Notes under the pieces: generated by a model
Database searches by the model: none
Seen by the model: the letters and a program-made list of their open reading frames with translations, nothing else
What the model was told of the DNA's origin: nothing
Assembly (NCBI RefSeq): GCF_003013395.1
Contig: NZ_PXZM01000004.1
Coordinates: 1 to 48,083, forward strand
DNA length: 48,083 nt
Source: Brevibacillus fortis
Lineage (GTDB): Bacteria; Bacillota; Bacilli; Brevibacillales; Brevibacillaceae
Reading direction: 5' to 3'
Made by a program: the position numbers and the translations under genes
Part shown: piece by piece, positions 25,446-35,400 of the stretch
How the letters are laid out: every line of letters starts with the position of its first letter
Position numbering within the stretch: the stretch's first letter is position 1

Positions 25446-25603
25446 GTTGATAATGCCTCCTACGAAGTTTGATTATTTGCGAATGAACTCGTATTTTCTT
25501 AATGATTCGATGATCCACCTCCCTTTAAGAGAATACGATCATCCATTTCCAGTAAACGAGAATCAGTTAGTCTTCCATGGTATAACCGACTCTCTTACAC
25601 CAC

Positions 25604-28468
25604 TTATTCGCTTACGACGATCTTGAGCTGAATTTCTTTTCCTCCATAGCTGACCGTTATGGTCGTGCTCCCCTCTGCCAAGGCCGTAATCGTCCCATCT
25701 GCATCTACAGTAGCTATTTCAGGATCGTCCGATGTCCACTCGGCATCCGCCGTTACTTCCTCTTTAAAGCCTTTTCCATACACAGCATGTACGGGGACAG
25801 ACCTGCTCTCTTCAGGCTCTAGATAAAACGAGCTGCGATATGCCTCTAACCGATCGACTACTTTTTCTTCCATGACCAAAATACTCAATCGGACCTCTTT
25901 GTTTGCGTATTTACCTGTAAGGACAACCGTTCCTGGCTTTTTGGCAAGCAGCACGCCTTCCTTCGTCACGTCCGCAACCTTAGGATTCCTTGAGGACCAT
26001 TGGACGAATTTCGTCACCTCGTCGCTCTGTTTGTTGCTCAAAAGAGCGTTCACTTCCAACTCCCTTTCTTCATCCACTACTAACACAGCCTTTTGTATAT
26101 TAGCTGTAAGTGATCGGACAGACAGCTTGGAAATCGTAACGGGGATCTCAAGCTTTTCTCCGCGATAGTGGACGGTGATTACGGATTCTCCTTCTGTTTC
26201 CCCTACTTTTAGACGGCCTGGCTTTATTAAGCTAGCCAAATCGTTATCTATGTCGTAAGAAGTTTCTTTGTCATTCGTGATATCTCTACGTTTTCCATCG
26301 ATGACCGCATACACCTTAAAACGAACACTGCTATATGGTCGAATCCAGAACATCTTCTCCGTTGATTCTAATTGTAAGGAATCGTCTGCTTCATCACTGA
26401 CCCTTACTTCAAGGGTAGCTTCTTTGTCCCCATCTACAGACGTTACGGTGATAGTTGTCTTTCCTTCTCTTTTCGCCGTGACGCGTCCTTCGTCATCTAC
26501 CTCAGCTACCTTTGGGTTGCTGCTCTTCCATCTTACTTTCTGGTTCGTTGCATAGGATGGGGTGATTGTAGCCTTTAGTGTGACGTCTTCTCCGACTGAT
26601 AGGATCAGCTGTTCCTCATCTAGACTGATTCCTGTGACTGGATAATAGGAAGGTTCTGTTGGAGGAATGATTATTCTCTTAATCCTCACGGTGACCGTCG
26701 CCATGTTGGAATCTGCCTTACCATCGTTGGTTTTATACGTAAACGTATCCGTTCCAGTCTCGTTTGCATGGGGTGTATAGGTGAACGAGCCGTCTGCGGT
26801 CAACGTGAGCGTCCCTTTGGACGGATCAGTTACTAATATCGCTGTCAACGAATCGCCGTCTGCGTCTGTGTCATTGGTGAGAACACCTGGTGTAGCGACG
26901 GTCAGTGGAGTGTTTTCATTCGTGCTGTAGGTATCTTCCGCAGCTACTGGTACCTGGTTGATGGGCGGTGCCGGATTGATCGTCACCGTTACCATCGCCA
27001 CGTTGGAATCTGCCTTGCCATCGTTGGTTTTATACGTAAACGTATCCGTTCCTGTCTCATTTGCATGGGGTGTATAGGTGAATGAGCCGTCTGCGTTCAA
27101 CGTGAGCGTCCCTTTAGACGGATCGGTTACTAATAGCGCTGTCAACGAATCGCCGTCTGCGTCTGTGTCATTCGCGAGAACACCCGGTGCCGCGACGGTC
27201 AGTTGTGTATCTTCATTCGCCCTGTAGGTATCGTCCACAGCCACCGGTGCCTGAGGGGGAGGAGCGATGATGATCCCCGATGTGTCACCCACACCCGTTA
27301 GTAACAAATCGGCCGGATTACCCGTCCCATCTTGCATGGCTCCACCATCTAGCACCATATTTGTATCCAGTGTTATTCCGTTGGCGTCTCTGTCGCCCGG
27401 TTGCACCGTATAAGAGAAAACGAGCGTATTACTGCCAGTACCAGATTCATACAAGGCTTGCTTCAATTGAGTTCCTACTGTCAGTTCAAGATGGCCGTTA
27501 GTCGTGAGTTGCATGCTCACAGGCTCACTGTAATTCACTTTGAATGTGAGTTTATCCCCTACGCGATAGATGCCTGATCCCGGTACATCTACAGAAGTAA
27601 CGATTGGGGAAGTGTCAACATTCATGGCCTTCCCTCCCGAGATACTAACCTCAACAGGATAGTTCAAGTGATCCGTGATGGAACCACCGTCCAAATCAAT
27701 AGAATTGCCTATCGAAACTCCATCATGATCATTCATACCTTTTTCTATCTTGTACGCAAAGGTCAGCCAGTTCCCCCCTGAACCCCTTATATAATTGGCC
27801 TTTACATTTGAAGATCCGATTTCCATTGGAAGAGTAGGCGTTCCAAGCACACTCACTTTACTAGTAAAAAAAATAGTATATTCCAGTGTCTCCTCTTCTC
27901 TAAGCACTTTAGGGTGATAGGACTGACCGGTTATCTTAGTAACAATCGTAGTCGGATCACTCGCAGTGTTGTTGCTAGGATTGGAGTCATTACCTCCCGA
28001 AACCGTTGCCTGATTCGTTACTGTTCGCGGTGCTCCATCAAGGACCCTAACTTGTAAAGTAATACTTTCGTAGGCTGCGCCACCAGGTATAGGATTACTA
28101 TGGCTACAAGTGCGGTTGTTGTCGCAGATCCAGCCGGTACCTCTCATATTCACTGTAGCTAGACCCTCTGGCAAGTTGACCGTTACCTCTACATGTCCAG
28201 TTGAGGCTTCAGAGCCTTCAGCATTTGTTACTGTAATTGTATAGATTCCATTATGTCCTCCGATATTTCCTTCATGCGACATGGTGATAGATAGATCCGT
28301 AGGAGACAAGGCGGACAGCCCAAAGGATGTTTGTGCCGTATGGTCAATTTGATCAATTGCACTTACAGTACTAGCCGATAGAGGTACGCCCAACAACAAA
28401 ATCATGAACATTCCGACACTGCATAACAAAAGCTTGATCGATCGGGAAAAGCGTGAAGCCACTGCCAT
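25604..28468 (-). CDS. Large secreted multi-domain surface protein (DUF11-like, cadherin-like and Big2 repeats)
   Basis: The protein has a signal peptide of about 38 residues (start taken as the ATG at 28468 after AAGGAGGAG; about 954 residues). In order it carries a DUF11/CARDB-like adhesin domain near 55-170, two beta-sandwich segments with SGGNWLTFAY and SGSNTLVFSYTV to about 400, and two tandem 99-residue cadherin-like units with VLANDTDADGDSLTALLVTD and FTYTPHANETGTDTFTYKT. Several Big2-type immunoglobulin folds follow (KVRWKSSNPKVAEVDDEGRV and later WTSDDPEIATVDADGTI). No sortase motif, SLH domain or transmembrane anchor is visible, so it is likely secreted or non-covalently wall-bound. 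A role in adhesion is inferred from domain types only. Confidence 0.85.
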   Translation of the reverse strand: MAVASRFSRSIKLLLCSVGMFMILLLGVPLSASTVSAIDQIDHTAQTSFGLSALSPTDLSITMSHEGNIGGHNGIYTITVTNAEGSEASTGHVEVTVNLPEGLATVNMRGTGWICDNNRTCSHSNPIPGGAAYESITLQVRVLDGAPRTVTNQATVSGGNDSNPSNNTASDPTTIVTKITGQSYHPKVLREEETLEYTIFFTSKVSVLGTPTLPMEIGSSNVKANYIRGSGGNWLTFAYKIEKGMNDHDGVSIGNSIDLDGGSITDHLNYPVEVSISGGKAMNVDTSPIVTSVDVPGSGIYRVGDKLTFKVNYSEPVSMQLTTNGHLELTVGTQLKQALYESGTGSNTLVFSYTVQPGDRDANGITLDTNMVLDGGAMQDGTGNPADLLLTGVGDTSGIIIAPPPQAPVAVDDTYRANEDTQLTVAAPGVLANDTDADGDSLTALLVTDPSKGTLTLNADGSFTYTPHANETGTDTFTYKTNDGKADSNVAMVTVTINPAPPINQVPVAAEDTYSTNENTPLTVATPGVLTNDTDADGDSLTAILVTDPSKGTLTLTADGSFTYTPHANETGTDTFTYKTNDGKADSNMATVTVRIKRIIIPPTEPSYYPVTGISLDEEQLILSVGEDVTLKATITPSYATNQKVRWKSSNPKVAEVDDEGRVTAKREGKTTITVTSVDGDKEATLEVRVSDEADDSLQLESTEKMFWIRPYSSVRFKVYAVIDGKRRDITNDKETSYDIDNDLASLIKPGRLKVGETEGESVITVHYRGEKLEIPVTISKLSVRSLTANIQKAVLVVDEERELEVNALLSNKQSDEVTKFVQWSSRNPKVADVTKEGVLLAKKPGTVVLTGKYANKEVRLSILVMEEKVVDRLEAYRSSFYLEPEESRSVPVHAVYGKGFKEEVTADAEWTSDDPEIATVDADGTITALAEGSTTITVSYGGKEIQLKIVVSE
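26702..27295 (-). repeat. Tandem duplication of a 297-bp cadherin-like unit
   Basis: The block starting at CATGTTGGAATCTGCC (26702) recurs at 26999 with only scattered substitutions over roughly 250 bases, giving a 297-base (99-codon) period. The near-identity at DNA level shows recent duplication or gene conversion within the surface-protein gene. Confidence 0.8.
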
Positions 28469-28531
28469 ATACGATTCTCCTCCTTCTTCATGGAAACTCA
28501 CCATCTCAAAGGCATGACTACCACCTTGAAA

Positions 28532-29296
28532 TCACCACAAGGAAAAGCCCCACTTTATCGGGCGGTATCCACCATCCACCAAAAGGCTTGTGCCTGTAAC
28601 GAAAGAAGAATCATCACTGGCAAGAAACAGAACAGCCTTCGCGACTTCTTCAGGCTTGCCCAAGCGTCCCATTGGATGCAGCCCAATCAGGTGCTCGTTC
28701 ATGGCTTCACTGTGCCCAGCGATCAGTGACGTATCTATGTATCCCAGACAGACAGCATTCACACGAATCCCTCTTCTCGCATATCGAAGTCCCAGCGTTT
28801 GGGTCAGGAGCTTCACGCCACCTTTGGCGGAAGAGTATGCAGTCGCATCCTCATTTCCAGCATGCCTATGAATAGAGCCACAGTTGACAATCGCTCCGCC
28901 AGTGCGTTGTGCCAGCATTTGCTCGATGACGTATTTATCACAGAAGAACACCCCAGTGAGATTCATGTCAATCCTTCTTTGCCAGTCATCCATGCTTAAC
29001 AGATGACCTGGCGCGTCCTTGGCGATTCCTGCATTGGCAAACAAAATGTCTATCATCCCGAATTTCTCCACAGTGAGGCTCACCATATGTTTCACTTCGT
29101 ATTCTATCGTCACGTCCGTTTGCACGAACAAGGCATCGAAGCCAGCTTGGTTGAGCTCTTCTGCCAATTCCTTTCCCCGTGGGGATAAGTCAGCAATCAC
29201 TACTTTTGCCCCTTCTTTCGCGAAGAGACGAACCGTAGTCTCACCGATTCCACTTGCTCCACCTGTTACAATTGCTACTTTATTTTCCAGTCTCAT
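28532..29296 (-). CDS. Short-chain dehydrogenase/reductase (SDR)
   Basis: This classical NAD(P)-dependent SDR has 254 residues. The cofactor motif is TGGASGIG (11-18), the NAG motif is at 88-90 (FANAGIA), the catalytic serine is in NCGSIHR (S141), and YSSAK gives Y154 and K158. The C-terminal LLVDGGY motif is typical of 3-oxoacyl-ACP reductase/glucose dehydrogenase-like members. The substrate cannot be deduced. It diverges from a LysR regulator, the usual arrangement for a regulator and its target. The intergenic space of 297 bases lies between them, and the large surface-protein gene follows 63 bases downstream on the same strand. Confidence 0.92.
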   Translation of the reverse strand: MRLENKVAIVTGGASGIGETTVRLFAKEGAKVVIADLSPRGKELAEELNQAGFDALFVQTDVTIEYEVKHMVSLTVEKFGMIDILFANAGIAKDAPGHLLSMDDWQRRIDMNLTGVFFCDKYVIEQMLAQRTGGAIVNCGSIHRHAGNEDATAYSSAKGGVKLLTQTLGLRYARRGIRVNAVCLGYIDTSLIAGHSEAMNEHLIGLHPMGRLGKPEEVAKAVLFLASDDSSFVTGTSLLVDGGYRPIKWGFSLW

Positions 29297-29593
29297 CGAT
29301 AATGCTTCCTACTTTCATAAAAATACTTGCGTTCCCTTGAGCCACAGCTTCCATAGCGACTTTTCCGTATTGCTCAATCGTTGTTTCCACTATTAGCTGT
29401 CATTACTTTTCATGGGTTACATCTTGCACTATCGCGATGGCTTCTCGACCCGTATCATCGCTGTTGTTTTCCCGCTTCTTGTTCCTTTATTGGATATTCT
29501 TACCTTGCGTATATTATAGGACTCTTATATATTTTTCGGTATGTAAACATACTTACCACTTCTTAAGGATAACTAAAGGAGGTGATCTACCCA
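29297..29593. promoter_or_regulatory. Divergent SDR/LysR promoter region with a palindrome
   Basis: The region holds no gene. GTATGTAAACATAC at 29539-29552 is an inverted repeat (GTATGT-AA-ACATAC) about 42 bases before the LysR start, next to the AT-rich TATATATT. It is a candidate LysR operator. Confidence 0.4.
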
Positions 29594-30487
29594 ATGAATT
29601 TGGAACAGCTCGAATATATCGTAGAGGTAGCGAAAGAAGGCTCTCTGACCAAAGCCGCTCAGAACAAGCATGTCACCCTCTCCGCTATCAGCCAGTCGCT
29701 CTCCAATCTGGAAGCAGAACTGGGCGTTACTCTTTTTTCACGTTCCCACCTTGGAGCGGTACCGACTCCTGAAGGGAAAATCATCATCAAAAAAGCATTT
29801 GAAGCCTTGGGGAAGATTCAGGAGATATGGGAAGAAGCCCAAAAATACACGAACACGTTAAGTGGAGAACTTAGGCTGGCGACCATTCCCGGGCCATTGA
29901 CGGTGTTGATCAATGCTGCTTCAAATTTTAAAAAAGATTACCCTCATATCCGTACCCACATTACAGAAAAAGGGACTCAGGAAATATTGGAGGATATTCT
30001 CCAGGATAAGCTTGATTTCGGCCTGGTTATCATTCATCAGCACTTGCTCAAAAAAAGTGAGGGACTTAGCCTGGTATTCGAGCCGCTGTTTGAGGTAAAA
30101 ACGGTCGTGGGCGTAACGAAAAATTCTCCTCTTGCCTCTCAATCTTCCATTACACCAGATGAACTATGCAGACATCCTTTTATCCTTTACAATGATACCT
30201 ACGTCAAGACGTTCGTAGATGAATTTGTCCAAGCTTATGGCCCTGTCGATATCTTGTTTACTTCCAACATCACAGATGTCATTACCAATGCACTTAGGCA
30301 AAACCTCGCTGTCACCATCGGCCTGGACTACTCCTTTATGCGAGACCCCGAAATTATCATGCTTGAAATGGACATTCCTTATCAACAGCCTGTCTATCTC
30401 GGCTTGGTCCGATCAGCGGAACGTCATAATTCCCATATCTCCATGAACTTTATCAATCGTCTTCAATATGATTTGAAAAACAAGTAA
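29594..30487 (+). CDS. LysR-family transcriptional regulator
   Basis: The protein has an N-terminal winged helix-turn-helix (MNLEQLEYIVEVAKEGSLTK, AAQNKHVTLSAISQSLSNLE) and a C-terminal LysR substrate-binding domain from about residue 90. The length of about 297 residues is standard. I start at the ATG at 29594 because AAAGGAGGTGAT (29575-29586), a near-perfect complement of the 16S rRNA tail, ends seven bases before it; the ATG at 29582 falls inside that site. It most likely controls the divergent SDR gene and itself. The inducer is unknown. Confidence 0.92.
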   Translation: MNLEQLEYIVEVAKEGSLTKAAQNKHVTLSAISQSLSNLEAELGVTLFSRSHLGAVPTPEGKIIIKKAFEALGKIQEIWEEAQKYTNTLSGELRLATIPGPLTVLINAASNFKKDYPHIRTHITEKGTQEILEDILQDKLDFGLVIIHQHLLKKSEGLSLVFEPLFEVKTVVGVTKNSPLASQSSITPDELCRHPFILYNDTYVKTFVDEFVQAYGPVDILFTSNITDVITNALRQNLAVTIGLDYSFMRDPEIIMLEMDIPYQQPVYLGLVRSAERHNSHISMNFINRLQYDLKNK

Positions 30488-30978
30488 TAACCGCTCTTTC
30501 CTTAATGGATAATTAAAAAAGCTGTCGCTTGATTGCGACTGACCGCTTAACGTGGGGTAGTAACAGCGCCGTTGGTACTACGTAATTCAGAAGCACTAAG
30601 CATTGATATTGATGACTTCGATTTATTAGAGAGCAAAGATACAAATCGGCCGAAAATCAAAAAGCTTTCTTCCTATCCACAACTACAGGTGCAGGTAGTA
30701 AGGTTGAAAAAATGAGAATCCGTACCGAGCAGAAAACATCTTGATAAATATGCAAAAAAACACCCATATAGTGGATGAATAAAAGATAGGGAATGAAACC
30801 TCCAACTAGGATTGTCAGGAGGTTTCATTCCCTGTTATTGCTATCTGTTTTTTTGGGTCGCGTACATCCACACATCCGTTAACAAACAAAGAAAGGCTTC
30901 AGCTCCGAAGGGATTGTCTTTCTCTGCACCAACGTGTCAAGGGTTCGCTTCGCCTTACGCCCTTGACCTTGTTAGAAT
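30488..30978. other. Gene-poor stretch with a short coding-like fragment
   Basis: No complete gene is seen. A 54-codon plus-strand frame without a start codon (30551-30715; contains LSIDIDDFDLLESKD) could be the tail of a lost gene. The hairpin GTCAAGGG (30936-30943)/CCCTTGAC (30960-30967) may terminate minus-strand transcription from the broken gene to its right. Confidence 0.35.
30789..30832. terminator. Strong hairpin, putative terminator
   Basis: GGGAATGAAACCTCC (30789-30803) and GGAGGTTTCATTCCC (30818-30832) form a perfect 15-bp stem with a 14-base loop. The following sequence is only moderately T-rich. It could end LysR transcription although it is 300 bases downstream. Confidence 0.55.
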
Positions 30979-31371
30979 TTATTCAACTAAGTTTACATAA
31001 AATCGGTTCTTTAATTCTGACCATGTGGCATTAAGAAATTCAACCTCATCGAAATAAACTATCGATATCTATCGCTTTTATAATCTCGTCCTTTGTCTTT
31101 ACTGAGAACCAAATAATATTTGGTGGTGTATTAATTGGTTGGTCCCAGGAATTGTCTCTTCCCACGGCAATACCCATTTGGAATTAGTAAATAGACGTCT
31201 TTCATTGATGAATTCTTGAATCTCCGACTCAAATAAATGAAAATTTCTCTCATAGAAAGAAAATAACAGGAAGGAATCGTTTTCTATTAGAAAACTAAGA
31301 ATTTGAGCAACTTCCTCAGTTGATACATTATGTTTTAACATTCCAATTGATTTTATTAAGTTAAGTTCCAT
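30979..31371 (-). pseudogene. Broken small gene, possible immunity protein
   Basis: The frame at 31371-31099 gives 90 residues starting MELNLIKSIGMLKHNVS and ending abruptly at LFGSQ. Reading past the stop in the other frames recovers a plausible continuation: SVKTKDEIIKAIDIDSLF, then DEVEFLNATWSELKNRF, ending at a stop at 30979-30981. Two frameshifts would therefore have cut a protein of about 130 residues. It sits just downstream of a decayed Hint toxin fragment, the usual place for an immunity gene. The family is not recognised, and the continuation is inference from coding character alone. Confidence 0.45.
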
Positions 31372-31443
31372 GCTCTATACTCCTAATCGTTGAAATAGAA
31401 ATGTTGGTCTGATCTAGTTCTTCCTGTGAAAGTTTGGGACATA

Positions 31444-31869
31444 TTAGTTAGGATCGATTACATCCCGTTGGAAGAGCCATTCGACTTCCTTAATAAGCCA
31501 TCTCACCAGTTTCATCGTCTTTAGCTGGGACTTTGTCACCTACCTCGATTTCCTCGATAGGTTTCTCCTATTTCAGCTACCACCATTGTATCATTAGCTT
31601 GCCGCCTGTTCAGGTAAGTGCTTACCGCGAGAACTTCCGGTAAGCCGCTCAGCAGATTTCTTCCTTGCGCTGTAACAATCGCTACAATGGTCAGTTCTGT
31701 TGCGGACAAAATTAAATGATTCGATTTCACCGTCCTTACTCTTAATTGTCCTTCTGTCCATTCTGATAGATGCGAAGCTTCTCAACCTCTGTATCTGGGC
31801 GGCATTTTCTTCAGTTGCGATTATGTCCAAAAAAGTGTGAGAAAACGAACATAACAAAAAACAGGTCAA
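31444..31869 (-). pseudogene. Decayed Hint-domain toxin cassette
   Basis: Using several frames, the minus strand encodes pieces of a polymorphic toxin: SATELTIVAIVTAQGRNLL, then EKPIEEIEVGDKVPAKDDET and GEMAY, then KEVEWLFQRDVIDPN. The middle part is nearly identical to EKPIEEIEVGDKVLAKSDET in the Hint domain of the intact toxin at 32448-38009. Stops and frameshifts separate the parts, and the toxin domain after Hint is missing. The left end runs into a transcription terminator (31856-31900), suggesting that this is an old cassette displaced downstream when a new toxin/immunity pair was inserted. Confidence 0.65.
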
Positions 31870-31900
31870 TCATGATGGTATCTGACCATAATGAACCTGT
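31856..31900 (-). terminator. Terminator at the junction of intact and decayed toxin cassettes
   Basis: On the minus strand ACAGGTTCATTATGGT pairs imperfectly with ACCATCATGATTGACCTGT and is followed by six T. It overlaps the apparent start of the decayed cassette. Confidence 0.55.
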
Positions 31901-32050
31901 AATATGTAACGCTAATGCGTTACTTAAGTTATAAAATTCAAGCATTTATGTGCGTACAGGCATATTAAAGGAATATCATACGAGGGTGATGAGGGTTAAG
32001 TTCTTTCAAGGTGTACCGCCCGATTCATTCGGAACTGGGTGGGGTAAAAG

Positions 32051-32084
32051 AAAGACCTTGAGGATTGCCGCCCCCAAGGTCTTT
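32051..32084 (-). terminator. Terminator of the toxin/immunity operon
   Basis: AAAGACCTTG and CAAGGTCTTT form a perfect 10-bp stem; the minus-strand 3' side runs into TTTCTTTT. It begins four bases after the immunity gene stop. Confidence 0.8.
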
Positions 32085-32087
32085 GAA

Positions 32088-32432
32088 TCATTCATCAAAT
32101 TTATTGAGCCAATACATCGACTTTTCCGTACTAGACAAGGATTTAAGTAAATCTAATGTCTCTTTCTTTTTCAGTTTAATTGCATCTTGTAACTTTTCGG
32201 GAGCTATATCTCGTATATCTTCCAACATACAGCATTCCTCAAACAAATCAATTATTGCCTTGTTGGCATTATTTTGTTTTAGAAGTTGTGCTACATAAGG
32301 ACGATATAGATACGCATATGCATCTTCAAAAGTTAATGCCCCTTCAAGCAAGGAATCAAGCATGCCAAGATTTAATATACATAAAAACTTTTGAATTTCA
32401 TCTGAATGCTTCAATTCTATTTGTAAATTCAA
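32088..32432 (-). CDS. Probable immunity protein (DUF3969-like)
   Basis: The 114-residue, acidic, helical cytoplasmic protein contains KFLCILNLGMLDSLLEGALT and an EDAYAYLYRP segment. From memory this resembles the DUF3969 family; the family name needs a profile search. It begins with TTG, 15 bases after the toxin stop, and AAAGGAG sits inside that short gap, so it is surely co-expressed with the toxin. A small protein directly after a C-terminal toxin domain is the standard immunity position, where it would neutralise the toxin in the producing cell. A terminator follows at once. Confidence 0.7.
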   Translation of the reverse strand: MNLQIELKHSDEIQKFLCILNLGMLDSLLEGALTFEDAYAYLYRPYVAQLLKQNNANKAIIDLFEECCMLEDIRDIAPEKLQDAIKLKKKETLDLLKSLSSTEKSMYWLNKFDE

Positions 32433-32447
32433 TGTAACACTCCTTTA

Positions 32448-35400
32448 TTAAGGCATTTGACTCGATGAGTTGCTCCATCCATTTTTCACCTTGACATTAA
32501 ACACTTGACCGGATTGGCTTTGGAAGTAGTGAATTGAGATTTTTTTACCGTTTGCATCCACACCATCCTTGTAAATCTTGTTCCAAGTACCGGACTCAAT
32601 AGCTCGTAGTTTCTCAAGTAATTCTGTATTGTTGACCTTGTTCTTCACAGTTCCGTTTTTAGCCGCTGAAAAACCTTGTGGGTAAAGTGGAGCATCTTTA
32701 ATTGATTTATATACATGTTGCAACGAACAGTTATGAACCCAAATACCAAGGTTAGAAACAAAGTAAGAATGGAAATCAGCTACCTCAAAGTTATAAACCG
32801 TTGCTTCTCGCGGCTCTTTTTCAATCTTATCTATCGCCAGTTTAGTACCATCACTCGAAACAAGCAAGTCGCCAACTTTAAGGTCTTTAACGAACGTCCA
32901 TCCCTTACCATCCAACCAAAATGGATGCTCACCCGTAACCTCGATGATTTCTTCCCCGATGTGGACATAGTAAATTTCGTCAGCCTGTTTTTGGAACAGC
33001 CCCACGACCTCTTTATACGCCACTTCTCCGGTTTCGTCAGACTTAGCTAGGACTTTATCCCCTACCTCAATTTCCTCGATAGGCTTCTCCCCTTCGTCTG
33101 TTAGAACCTTTGTTCCAGCAGTAAAACAATTGCATTCAAACATCTCATTGACTTCATCAATTAGTTCCTTTGCTGTTTTACTTATTTTTACAGTGATGGC
33201 AGGCCCGACACGCAATATACGTATTGCCCCGCGCGTTGCAACTGAAAAGATGATCGCATCGCCTTGCAGCATAAACTCAATTCTTCCCCCCGAGAAGTCT
33301 CGGTGTGCGTCTTTAATAGAATTGCTGACCAATCTCTTCGTTATTTTTCCTCTTTCAGTAATAGGTTCATAGTATGTTCCTTTATTTTTTGCATCTATTT
33401 CTTGTTGGGCAACTAGTCCGCTCCATCTGTTGGTAACTACCTCATACATAATTACGGACATTAATAAATCTTCATCGTAAGAGCCTGTAACTTCGCCATG
33501 ATACATTTTCATGGATTTAAGATTTTTTTGCATCATTTTAATGTCTTCGGTAGATACTTCCCGATTGTATGTATCAACTAAAGCATCAATATCAAGAGTT
33601 TCTGTATCTTTTGCACTGACCAGTCTAAACCATGAATCAATTGTATACCTTTCTGCAACGTCTTTTGCTCGAATTTTTACAATGTAAGTTCCATTTTTTA
33701 AGATTGGCTGGGTAGTCGGCATATTGATGGAACCATCCCACGTAAAGGTATGCTTCACATTCTTCGCCAAAAACCTTCTCGTTTCTAGGTAAACTACATG
33801 AGTTGGATTATCTTTAGGTGCTACGGTAATGACCGTTTCCTGATGATCTTCGTAGTATTTCCATGAAATCGTTCCGACAATGTTTAAGGCTGGATCTATA
33901 GCCATATACCCCGTATCCCGTACTACTTTATGAAACTTTGTATGGTAGATGGGAGTTGGAGCAGTCTGTAACGAGCGTAGAGCCGCTCTTTTCTCTTTCC
34001 TTGGATTTTGCTTCCATACTTTCGCATAAAATACGCCTAAGTCGCCTGGAATAAATAACACGTCTTCCTGATTCGCATAAAACGTCTGGAGCTCATTTCC
34101 GTCTTTATCTTCTAACGTTAGAATGTTGTTGTCGACATATAAATTCATATCGGCAATCTCATCCAGCGTAAGCTTGAAATAATCAACATCGTATGGTGAA
34201 GACAAACGGTCGGAATAAATCCCATCCCATTCCGCTGCCGTAGCTGTTTCACGAGAATTGTCGAAATCTGACTCTACTGTCATTCTGGTCAATAAATTTG
34301 CATTTGCCTTTGCGGTAAGCTTTACATAATACGTCGTATTCGGCGCAAGCTTTGCTTCCACCATGGAGAATAGCGAACCGAAAGGGCCATCATGATCATC
34401 ATTTTGCACAATCACATTCTGCATGGCAGAATCGCTGTACAAGGTAAGAATCGTGTCTACCTCTCCACCGTTCTCTTGATACGGAGATGTAAACAAGCGA
34501 TGCAATCCCTCTTTTTCTGTGGTGAACTGATAGATAGCCTCTTTTGCATTCTTCGTCACATCGACAAAAGTGTTGACCGCTACATTCTCAATGATCGGGA
34601 CTGGATCTGAAGTTACGACAAAATGCTCATAGGCCCCATAAAAAGTAATGGGATTATCATTGATGACTGTCGTGGTAAAGGTATGGCCAGCCCTAATTGT
34701 TTCACTCTTTGATGTGCTTTTTTTATCATTATCTGTGATCTTACCGTCTGGACTCTTGACTTCGAAACGATAGGTATCATAACGTGTCGCAGTTGTTTTG
34801 ATTTTCGAACTTTTTTTACTCTGATTTAGAATGCTTACACTTTCATTCTTTAAGAGGGTTCGTTTTAACAACGCGGGTTGCAAACTTTCACTTCTTGCTA
34901 TAGTGCTTTCAAATCCGCTGAACGTCACTGGAGAAGCCGAAGTAACAGTTACAACTACCTTTCCACCTGCGGGAATTTCAAGTAAATCTTTAGAGAAATC
35001 ACGTTCTAGACTATGACTGGTTCCATCTACTTCGTACATGGCATAATCAAATTTATTCCCAGACTCATATGTAACATCTGTCTTTATTTCTCGTCTTATA
35101 TCACTTTTGTTTACAAAGACATAAGATTGACCTTGTTGTACTTGTTGGTTAAATGTTAAAGAAACCGCTAACTCTTCTTTTAAAATGTCATAGTAACCTG
35201 CGAACGTAACCGGCAGGTCAGTGGTCACTGTTGCTGTCAGCTTACCCCCTGGCGGTACGGATACTTGGAGCTGAGAAGTGTCGTTGGCCTCCATACTAAT
35301 AGAACCGTCACTCTTCATCACTTGATAAGTAAATCGATTTTTGTTGTAGGTTGCATCTGTTAGAACTTGTATAGTATCTTGACTTGTATTCCGAATCCCA

